From: Furcasterigmium furcatum
Taxonomy: Eukaryota > Ascomycota > Sordariomycetes > Glomerellales > Plectosphaerellaceae
Length of the DNA stretch: 64,000 nucleotides
Assembly (NCBI GenBank): GCA_001599815.1
Contig: BCIA01000002.1
Coordinates: forward strand, 6,545,626-6,609,625
Direction: 5' to 3'
In this document: piece after piece, positions 55,022 to 64,000 of the stretch
Position numbering within the stretch: position 1 is the first letter of the stretch
Layout: the number at the start of each line of letters is the position of its first letter
Position numbers and translations under genes: made by a program
The notes under the pieces: model-generated
Database searches by the model: none
What the model saw: only the letters and a program-made list of their open reading frames with translations
What the model was told of the DNA's origin: nothing

Positions 55022-56030
55022 TGGATTGACGGTGTTTGCGTTGAATTGCCGGGAAAGAAGATGAGGTGGTGATCAGTCTAGCAGGGGAAGTCTGCCATGC
55101 TGCTGGTCGGGAGATATACTTAAACCGCAGGTTAAGCGCCGAGAAGCGGGGGGATGGGACTGAATGACCGCGCGGATATGATGCATGAGCCGAAGCATGA
55201 TGACATGGCCCGTGATGACAGGGTCCGCTAGCTCCTCACTGTTGGTTGGTTGACTGGCTCTCATTGGCCTGTGCCGAATTCCTGAGACATCTTCCATCCA
55301 ACCAGCGATGACGCTAAAACCTGGCGACTCCAATATGCAGCTTGCGAGTCGAGACCGAGTCGAGAGCGGGCGGCAGCTGAAACTGGACACCACAAGTCCC
55401 GAAGCGCGACGATCCGCCCAAGGGAACGCCTCACCTGGGAGCTCGATGCAGCATCAACGGTCGGTACACCACACAATACACAGGGCGCACAGCATGCGGC
55501 ATACGGTGCACGATCGAACTCCGCCGCGAACACAACTGATTATTCAGGACTTTGTCGCGTGAAATCTCCCACCCAGAAGATACCAACAGGGAACGGGATG
55601 CGAACATTCCTCGAGTCCTCAAAATAGGTGTGCGTCTGGACCGAACGCACAAGCTCACGAAGTTCCAGATTAACTTCATTCCCCTTATCGCCGAGGGGGG
55701 GTGGGGGTGGGGGAAAGGGTTGAACACGAGCAGTGAGGAACCTCATGTTTTGCTGTTCGGCCCAGACGGCCTCGTGTCAGATCCAAGGTTTCTTGGCGAA
55801 CCTTGAGCCGATGTTCAGACCACCGTCCAAACCAGACGTGCACTGTCAGAAGGCCGGACTGGACTGCTATGGCCACGATCTTTCATAATACGCAAGGTTG
55901 GAGAGCAAGAACAGTATTTGTATACTTGCAGTCGGTCTTTCACAAAGTGAAAGTGTATTGTGAAGACGCCGTAACTCGTCCTCCATTCAGACACCTGCCA
56001 TCAAATCTGAGGCTGATTTGTTCGTCCTGT
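55022..56030. other. Intergenic region, about 1 kb, with one G-rich tract
   Basis: No supported gene; several short frames overlap without family signal. The G-rich tract is at 55695-55719. Confidence 0.5.
55695..55719 (+). other. Potential G-quadruplex
   Basis: G7-T-G5-T-G5-AAA-G3 meets the simple four-run quadruplex pattern on the plus strand. It lies in an intergenic region about 310 bases past the stop of the DUF3433 gene. Confidence 0.5.
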
Positions 56031-59000
56031 TCACTCCACCAACTTCTTATACTCATCAATGTGCTTGAAATGAGCATCTCCAAGTCGTCCAACCGTGTAC
56101 ACAGGGTCCTTTGCGCCCTCTCTTCGAAACCACCCCAGGCGGAACCTCCCGTCCTCCAAGCCCTTACTCCTACATAAACCCTCCCTCTTCATAAGATTCG
56201 TGCTCCCTGGACAGTTATCCAGGGCATTTGAACCGCTCAGAAGGGCCCTCATCTTGCTGAAACTGTCAAAATCCTGCGGAGCCACGCCCTTCATGTCCAT
56301 GTCGATCAGGGGCAAAATCCCGAACAACCTATGGTTCTCTTTGTGCCCGCTCGACCGCCGCACCCAGGTAGACAGCAGCGCCCATGCGTGAACGGCACAA
56401 ACGAATGCAAGTATCGCCATGACAACGCACGTTGCGGGTGTGTTTTGGACCAGCCGTCGACGTGAGGGGTTCCGAATCGTCACCTCGATAGATTCCATCT
56501 TCCCAGCACGCCGCGGCTCCGTGACGGACCCCTCGTCGACAGCGAGTCTGTTCTCGAGGTTCGCGGCCTGGGCAGCGTAGAACGCCATGTTCCCGCTGAG
56601 CGCATCGACGATATCTCCCTCGCGGTCGGGTTCGCTGAGATCGGAGATTTGGAACCGCTGCGGCAGATCGACCGGCGCGCTGAAGAGGGCGTGGAAGGCC
56701 AGGTCCAGGTACGCCTCTGGCGTTATCGTGAAGGACCCCATCCACACAGAGCCCGTGGGAGATTCCATGAGCGGCACGGCAAAGGGAGGGTCCCAAGGGC
56801 GAGGGGACGAGACCAATACGGGAGGAGTAGCCGCGTCGATGACGAGCTCTCGGGCGCCGTCGCTGCCCCTGGGATCCGTCCAGATGAGGCGTACGTCGGC
56901 CATGATCTCGACCCACGTGTAGTTGCACTGCCAGACCGAGAGGAATTCGGGCTCCTCGGTCGAGTTGCCCATCCTGCCCCAGGCCCAGGCATCCTGGTGC
57001 CAGGGGGTTATGTACTTAGGCTCGAAGTAAACCTCGGGGGTGAAGTTGGCCATGTTCACCAGTCCGCACTGTAAATCTCTGTGGAAGATGTTAATGTGGC
57101 CAAGGAGCTTCTGAGCAAAGTGCCACGTTGGGGCGGCGTCGCTGGGGCTGCTGATATGATTGTGCGACCAGATCGTAGAGCCGTTGGGGCATTTTATCGG
57201 CAAGCCCACATCATTGCGTTCCCAGAGCTTGTATCCGGTATCACGGGCGAGTCTTCTGCAGCTTGGCTGAAGTCTCGCTGCTGGCATGGACATGGTCATG
57301 GAAGTGGTATCCTTGTCAGTCACACCGGCAGTTGTGTTGATGTTCTCTAGGGCTGGGAAAAGCAGGTCGTTGTATGTGTTCTGCGGCCACGTCAAGTCGG
57401 CAATGCCGCGGAGGTAGGTGAAGCTGCCAAGCTTGCTTCTGGTCCGTTGGTGCTCGACAGCCAGGTAGTCTTGGTCGACTGCTCTGGAGCCGAACCAGGT
57501 CTGCTGTTCCAAGAGCACGCGCTGGGAGCCGGGTACCGGCTCAATGACGAAAAGGAGCGAGCCTATGGGCGCCAGAAACCCACAGACGATGGTCATAGCC
57601 TGGAGAAAGGAGGCAGAGTATACCTTGAGGTGTATGCAGCGAAACAGCGCCCTGACGCCCAGCATATCTCGCGCGGATTCGTCCAACGCGCCGGCCGTGC
57701 AAGCGTCTTTCTTCAGGCAGGCGAAGACGACGCGGTCTCGAACCGCTGTGTCGGCTGAGGATGTGTGCAGCGACACCAGAAGTAGCACAAGGACGGGGAT
57801 GGACGTCCACAGGAGAGAAAGCTGGCTGTCTTCCTGCACGTCCGCAAAACCATCGGACTGTTCGGAGACGAAAAGGGTGGCAGGCAAGGCACTTAGGACC
57901 ACCATCGTGTACCCAGTGAAGAGCATGCGGCACCAGGACCTGAGAACGATTGGTGTATATGTCGTCGTTGACCATTCTTGCTGTCTTTCGTGGTCGTCAG
58001 GATTGTCCTCTTTCGCAGGCATTGCGCGGAGAAACGTCATGAAGCCAAGGATAGTGGCCGGGTTTTGGTGGTCTAGTAAGAACGTCGTGGAATAGGGAGA
58101 TATCATCCAGATAGTGATGCAAAGAGCGATGGTAAAGAGCGCTGTCATCGCGACGCAAGCCGCGACATTGACCCTGAGTCTGTCCACGCTGACCTCTCGG
58201 GATCCTACCGTGACTTCGTTGCCGCCGTCTTGACGGAGCTTCAGATGGGACAGTATCGGATTGACCGTCATGGAATAGTTCATGACCGATTCATAAAGAT
58301 CACCTTGTGTCCAAATATCGTCCGCCGTTTCGTTTGTCCCGCCACCAAATAGAAGGACCGGTCCTATCGGTCCCGGATTGGTGTCCATGGACATGGAATG
58401 CGTTGTTCGCGTGCCATTGAGCCCAGTCAAGATCTTCAGTTGGCCCAACGCTTGATGACGGTGAATCTCAGGTATGGTGTTGAGCAACATCTTCCAGTAA
58501 TTAGACCGGACCGGTCTTCTATCTTCGCCGTCCAGCGCGACCAGTTGCGGGTTGACACCATCGTCGATGACCTGGACCTTGGACAACCACGCGCTCGGTG
58601 AGCATAGCAGGGCGTCAAATTCCGTAAGGTTCGGCCTTGTGACATTCAGCTGCTCAAATTTCCCGCTCAGATACAAGAATTGAGGTTGCTGTTGTGGCAA
58701 CGAGTCGCATGGACGGGCCGAGCCCAAGGATTCCAAGTCGCTGAGTACCCCGAGGAATCTTTCAGAGTATCCTGTCTGAGCGGATTGAGAGACGTCCGCG
58801 ATGGTGAGCGGAATCGGAGCGACGCAGTTCTCGAAAACCAGCTCGAGACTGTAGTCGAGGGCCATGATCGGCCGCGGGGCATCCCCAAGGGCGGTGTTCG
58901 ACCGGGCAGGCCCGACGACAATGTCATCGGGATCAGGAACTTCGTGAACGTCGACGATCTGGAACGATTCCATATGCTCGCACCGGAAATCGGCTCGAAT

Positions 59001-60090
59001 GGCGTCGACCACGACGCTCAAAGGCGCATCGGTTGTGCCCCGGGGGCTGAATGTTTGATATGCGGCATCCTCCGTGAGGCCAAATGGGCGAAGAACGTCA
59101 AAGTCGGACAGGCCGCGAGCCATGTAGTACACAAGATGAGCCTCCTCGTCGCTGAAGTCGGTCTCGATATCGAAGTGATCCAGCAGCCTTAGGTCGGCTC
59201 GAGTCGGAACACGGCTTGTCGTCGACTGAAAGAGACCGGAACCGAGCAAAACCTGGACTTGAAGAAAGATGGAAGTAATAACGACGAGAAAGACGAGATG
59301 ATGACCCCGTTGGATTGAGCGGATTAGAATCATTGGCTGCAGCATCTGCGTGTACTCTCGATCGTCCGCCGGTCGTTTGACGTCCTTCGTCCAGAAGAAA
59401 TAGCGAAGTACTTGCAGCTCGACTCTTGACCAGAGAGTTGCCACCAGAGTGAGAGCTACGCAAGATGGTTAGAGTAGTGGACACATGGAAAGAACTTGAC
59501 TTGACCAGAGCCGACTTTCCCGCAGTAGGTCCGAATCTCCAGAGATAGACCAGTCTCCCGTGTGTCTGTGCGATTCCGTCGTCGCGCTGAGACTTCCATA
59601 GCAGGATTGGCAGTGTCACTGCGCAGCCAAGATAGAAGACAGCAAAAAGTGCCAATGGCTTCGTTTTAAGCCATTTTGGACACCAGCCAGGCTTGTTGGC
59701 CATAATAGCTTCCACCCCGGAGTTTTCTGGGACATCCTCCGAGGCTGTGAGTGCTGACTGCGTCTTATTTTCTGCCTTGCTGTTGTTGAGGGTAGTTTGG
59801 TCGCTCGATGGTCGCGACTCTGCTTCACCCGTGATCGAAGGTTGACGAGAGGGAGTCCCTTCGGGGGAACCGCCTGTTCCTACCACAGGTGGAACATCTT
59901 CTGGCGGTGGTTCTGCCGAGGGACGAGATACGGGTTTCCGTGCAATTCTGTGCATTGGATATGTGCTGTCGGCCTGGAGAGGGTGCTCCTGGCGCATCAT
60001 GTCGCGGGGCGCAACCATGTTGATTGTTGAGACCGATGCAGGGCCCTGGATGGCGGAGACTGTCCTCGGTGGGAAGCGGGATCGATTCAT
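56031..60090 (-). CDS. DUF3433-domain multi-pass membrane protein
   Basis: An N-terminal exon from the ATG at 60090 encodes a disordered 130-residue region, one span (about 145-165, ALFAVFYLGCAVTLPILLW) and the family motif VYLWRFGPTA. The second exon (59455-56031) continues with LTLVATLWSRVELQ and carries two DUF3433-type halves with paired spans (FLVVITSIFLQVQVL, then LLWTSIPVLVLLLVSL and a C-terminal span). The total is about 1330-1340 residues, usual for the family. The acceptor ending at 59456 is good (CTAAC, GTAG), but the donor is unclear: the expected junction (after 59523) lacks GT, while the next in-phase GT (59495) leaves a 40-base intron and inserts about nine residues. The function of DUF3433 proteins is unknown. 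Confidence 0.82.
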
Positions 60091-61079
60091 AACTTATCCT
60101 TGGTGACTCCTTTTCTCGCCTGTCTCACAGGGAAAGACAGCCTGATGATCAACTGTCTGACTGTTCCCGCGACTTTTCGGGAAGCTGCATCAAGGTCTCA
60201 AAAATTCGGCTGGTCGTCCAACCCGTATGCATGCCGTGTTCCAAACATGAGCAAGATCGTCAAAGTAGGGCCGTCCATCCCAGGCTGTGTCAGGTCGGAT
60301 CACAAACCAAACATACGTCAGTATGGGAAGTTCCTATTTTAGACAGAGATGCGCCCAATTTTCTCGACCTTGCATGATCTGGTAATACTAGTTACTTACT
60401 TTTATTCGGAAGCGCCCATCTTCTTTTGCACAAAGCTTTCTTGGCTAATCTGACGGGTAACTACCTACTTCCCTACCTCTTTCGGCCAGGGAACAAGATG
60501 AAGAGGCATGTCATGTCCCTCGCATGCCGTCTCGTAACTGACCGTTCTCCTCCCCCAAGGCCAACTGCTTCTTCTGCTCGGCTAGATACCCATGACACTG
60601 AGCGGGAAGATTGGCCAATGCGATCATGCAGCGTCGTGGGCATGCGTTCCATGGTGGGATACATGGCGCCAAGGACTCGATGTGAAGGTGGGAACTCCCG
60701 GGCTACACATTGCCTGTTGTATAATATGCAGGTGACACTCTATCTCTAACGAGGCTGTCGGGTCTGACAGACAGGATTTCCCTTTAACCACACCGACGTT
60801 CAAGCAATTGGGAAGGCCAGGGAAGTATCCGCGTGAGCGCTGATTCATTTCACATGGAGATTGGTAAGACGCATGGGCGTATCGGCTGCTCGTCTCCGTT
60901 TCGGTAACACCTGCCGTGATCCTACCGGCGGTCATTACTAGAACCAGGCGATACCTTACAGGAACGCGTATCTAAGCATATATATATTAACAAAGCCAAT
61001 GCCCAACATCTAACGAGGACCGAGTAAGCCTCGACACTAATTAGTTACCTCTGACAGACCTTTTGGTTCAACTTGAAGC
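60091..61079. other. Divergent intergenic region with a TATA element
   Basis: About 1 kb between the DUF3433 gene and the FAD oxidase gene. No gene is supported. The only element seen is the TATA-like run at 60977. Confidence 0.5.
60977..60988 (+). promoter_or_regulatory. TATA-like element of the FAD oxidase gene
   Basis: CATATATATATTAA lies about 95-100 bases upstream of the ATG at 61080, a normal distance for a fungal TATA box. Confidence 0.45.
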
Positions 61080-62763
61080 ATGATTTTCCACGGAATTGCA
61101 ACCACTCTTCTGGTGCTCATGGGCCTCGTGCCTACTGCCGTGCGCAGCGCTGCCTGCAGCCCGGTACGTCGGGAACGCACCCGTTCTGATAACCAAGTCC
61201 CCCTTCCCTTTCGACAATTCGTTGTTTCTCTGGGAGAAATCGTTTTAGTTGCCAGGTGTCCGTGCCTGATCAGCGTCAACTGACCGCTCTAGTGCACCCT
61301 CATTGCAGCCTCTGGGCTTACGGACCAGATCCTGTCCCCTGGTGAAGCCGCCTATGAGGAGCGGGTCAATTCCTGGTGGTCAAGAAATGCCCGTCTCTCT
61401 CCCTCATGCTTTGTCCAGCCCCGGGACACAGCCGAGGTGGCCGAGGTCCTCCGCGTCTTGTCGTCAAGCGACTCCGGCTTCTTCGCAGTCCGCAGCGGAG
61501 GCCATATTCAGTGGGCTGGCGGCAGTAGTGTCGAGGACGGCGTGGTCATTGATCTCATGCACTTCGACAGTCCGGCCATGTATGATCCTGCGACGGGGTT
61601 AGCAACCGTCTTCCCCGCCTCTCGCTGGGGAGATGTCTATGCGACCCTCGAAGGTTATGGGGTTACCGTTGCCGGTGGGCGGGACAATAACGTCGGGGTC
61701 GGCGGCTTCCTCACTGGTGGAGGCGTGTCGTTCTACTCGGCTCATGTCGGCCTTGGCTGCGACACGATCGTCAACGCTGAGGTCGTTCTCGCTAACGGCA
61801 CAGTTGTCGAGGCAAACAAGGACACAAACCCGGACCTCCTCCGCGCGCTTAAAGGCGGCTGGGCAAATTTTGGCATCGTGACGCGCTTCGAAATGACGGC
61901 CTTCCAAGCCAGGCCACTCTGGGGCGGCTTCCGCTTCTCCGAGCTTTCCCAGGGCGATATCATCGCCGACGCCTTGGCCAACTTCACCAATCACCAGAGC
62001 GACCATCGCGATTCTATCCTCATGCTCAACTGGCTATATGACGCAGCGGTTTCCCCTACGCCCCTTATTGCGCAGGAGTTGGTGAGCACTGACACTGTTG
62101 ACAAAGGCCCAGCGTTCGATCAAGTGCTCCAGGCAACGCAACTGTCCGACGACTTCACCGTCCGCTCACTACGCGAGTTTGCGGGGTCATACCTGATGCC
62201 AGGAGATCTATAGTTAGTCACCACCCGGCTGCAAGGGATTGTTCCTGAGTCTGACTGACCGCCCTAGCAACTTTTTCATCTCGCTGACCTTCGCCAATGA
62301 CGCCCGCGTCATCACCAAGGCTGCCGAGCTGAATGCGGGATTTGTCGCCTCTCTTCTCGAGGAGATACCACCCCAAGACTTTGTCGTCAGGAACAACTGG
62401 CAGCCCCTCACCCGCCTCTTCGCGGAGCACGGCGTCAAACACGGCCGCAATGTCCTCGGCCTCGACAACGTAAATGGCGATTCCCTCCTGTGGTTCATCG
62501 GAGGCTCAACCGTGACCGCTGAGCAGGAGGTCATTTTCAGCGAGAAAGCCACCGCATTTGCCGATGAGCTCGCTGCTTACGCGAGGGACATTGACGCCCT
62601 CCGAGAATGGCGGTATATCAACTACGTCGACAAGTCGCAGGACCCGATTAGGACCTATGGCGTGGACAACGTCGACTTTCTATGGAACGTGTCGGCCCGC
62701 TATGACCCTGCTGGTTTCTTTCAGGAGAGGATGGCAAGTGGCTTTAGATTACCCGTTTTGTGA
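61080..62763 (+). CDS. Secreted FAD-linked oxidase, berberine bridge enzyme-like (BBE)
   Basis: Three exons, 61080-61163, 61293-62212 and 62268-62763, give 499 residues. A signal peptide ends near VRSAAC (about 24). The FAD-binding PCMH-type domain includes FAVRSGGHIQWAGG, where the histidine of GGH is the usual covalent flavin site, and GGRDNNVGVGGFLTGGG. The second covalent site of bicovalent BBEs (a cysteine) is not seen there, so single attachment is likely. The C-terminal BBE motif is VSARYDPAGFFQ. The last intron has an unusual donor, GTTAGT, but good CTGAC and CTAG. Such enzymes oxidise sugars, alcohols or secondary-metabolite intermediates using oxygen. No biosynthetic core gene is adjacent. 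Confidence 0.9.
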
Positions 62764-63397
62764 ATCAGGATGCCGCTACCAGCCATAAAAAGAACACAGT
62801 CCCTCCCTGCCATCCCTATGCTTCGGACAATTCTGAATATCCTGGAAATGTCGGGTCATTCGAGATGATTGTCGATGACGGGCGGCACAGGCCTCGTCAT
62901 CTTGGGAGATGCAACATCCAATGTTGCAGACCACCTTTAAGTGAGGTAAGCTATCAACTCTGCCATATGCTTGCGCATAGCTGTGGCTCGCTGGAAAAAG
63001 GCCATGATTTCTCAAGGGTTGCAAGCTTGAAGCTCAAGGTTGAGCACTAGAACTTGGTTGATTCCTCTGACTCGTGAAGTCTGAGTGAATGGGACGATAA
63101 TGTGCAATGGAGAAGATCTACGGCTTGGGCAGCATTTTCCCATTCGAATTCAAGAAGGACTCACCCGACCCCCTGAATTACCCGTGTGCCTATCGACTCA
63201 GTATCCTGTCTGCTCAGAACATCCCTGAGTCTCTCTGTAGCTGGGCTGCGTATCAAATGAAAAATCGAGATTCTCGAAATCTCGGGGCCAATCTTCTGCC
63301 TCTGCCAACCACAAATCCAAAGACAAAACCCGGATCAACAGCGAAGACTCGTCGAAAACAACACACACCTCTCACAAAAGCCTTCAGTCAGCTGACC
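62764..63397. other. Intergenic region, nothing firm
   Basis: The frame of the following gene stays open upstream to 63107, but that part has no recognisable pattern and is treated here as 5' leader. Confidence 0.4.
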
Positions 63398-63796
63398 ATG
63401 AACGACTTCATGCGAGTCTTTTGGTTCTTGACCGGCGTCCTCCTCCAGGCCGCCATCGTACAATGGATCGTCTTGTCAAACCGAGACTTCGTCGTCAAGA
63501 AGTGCAGGGAGGCGGAAAACTTCTTTGGCCTTCCGCGACAGCTGCAGTTTGTTTCGGACACAGACCCCGGCCTCCTCGACATTCAGTTACACCTGGTGGC
63601 AAACGGCCTATGGAGCCTTTCGACTATTCATTCGATGGCTTTGTGTGGGATCCTTTACTATGACAGACCTCTCGACAATTTCTTCGTCCTCCTAGTGGTT
63701 GGCATCGCAGTTTTCTTTGGACACTGGTTCCTTCTTATCGAGCTCAAGAGACAGCAGGACGCGGAGAGGCGTCGGTCCGAGAGGAACCAAACTTGA
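63398..63796 (+). CDS. Small three-span membrane protein, function unknown
   Basis: 132 residues from the ATG at 63398 (context CTGACCATGAAC). Hydrophobic segments lie near residues 5-24, 65-87 and 93-116; the C-terminus is basic and Arg-rich. I do not recognise a family. An in-frame ATG at 63107 would add 97 residues without hydrophobic or conserved character; I prefer the later start because the first span then sits at the N-terminus. Confidence 0.5.
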   Translation: MNDFMRVFWFLTGVLLQAAIVQWIVLSNRDFVVKKCREAENFFGLPRQLQFVSDTDPGLLDIQLHLVANGLWSLSTIHSMALCGILYYDRPLDNFFVLLVVGIAVFFGHWFLLIELKRQQDAERRRSERNQT

Positions 63797-64000
63797 GGGC
63801 AAAAAGGAGGGCTGGTTCTTGTTGACGCGGGGGCAGGACTGTCGTTGAACTGCAAAGGTGTGTTCCGCCTCGTTTTAGTCACTTGGATTTGTGTTGATTT
63901 CATGGATCCAGCCTTCGAGAAGCCCCGCACGGACCCTCGCTCACCGAGTCCACGGCGGTGTCGGAGCTCCATTTGCCCCGTTCGGCGCGGGAGACCCACT

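Noticed and set aside
63658..63999. Minus-strand open frame at the window end
   Set aside because: Overlaps the small membrane protein on the opposite strand and shows no motif.

Overview
The window is nuclear DNA from a filamentous ascomycete, most likely Sordariomycetes-like. The evidence is short introns (about 50-100 bp) with GT-AG ends and CTRAC-type branch points, dense gene packing, and Pezizomycotina families: a siderophore transporter, an MpaB-type oxygenase, a NACHT-WD40 protein, a Helo-like domain protein, DUF3433, a Zn2Cys6 factor and a GMC oxidoreductase. I cannot name the species. No rRNA, tRNA, CRISPR array or complete transposon was recognised.

Layout. 0-4.5 kb: a four-span membrane protein (possibly 5' partial), a relic of a vacuolar iron transporter 3' end, and a siderophore transporter with a GATA-type site upstream. 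5-12.7 kb: an MpaB/DUF2236-type oxygenase, a divergent ARF-like GTPase with a long C-terminal extension, a VIT/CCC1-type iron transporter and an F-box protein. 13-21 kb: a secreted acid phosphatase, a membrane-anchored multicopper oxidase, a cysteine-rich single-span protein and the SMC5/6 subunit Nse4. 21.4-32.1 kb: one uninterrupted 3591-codon coiled-coil gene with C-terminal membrane segments. 32.6-37.5 kb: a NACHT-WD40 STAND protein. 38-44 kb: an eroded patch with a dead M14 carboxypeptidase, an Ecp2-like small secreted protein and a broken GMC oxidoreductase. 44.8-52.2 kb: a GH78-type rhamnosidase, a Zn2Cys6 regulator and a divergent sugar transporter. 52.4-53.6 kb: a transporter cut off at a dispersed repeat whose second copy follows the giant gene. 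53.7-64 kb: a Helo-like protein, a DUF3433 membrane protein, a secreted berberine-bridge-type FAD oxidase and a small three-span membrane protein.

How genes may work together (inference). The siderophore importer, vacuolar iron transporter and multicopper oxidase in the first 17 kb form an iron-handling neighbourhood, though not one operon-like cluster. The rhamnosidase, transcription factor and sugar permease look like a small rhamnoside-use cluster; two CGG/CCG dyads of Gal4 type lie between factor and permease. The NACHT-WD40 and Helo-like proteins belong to fungal self/non-self recognition and programmed cell death families.

Exon limits were set by eye from splice consensus and reading phase. 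Family names rest on recognised motifs, not on database searches.
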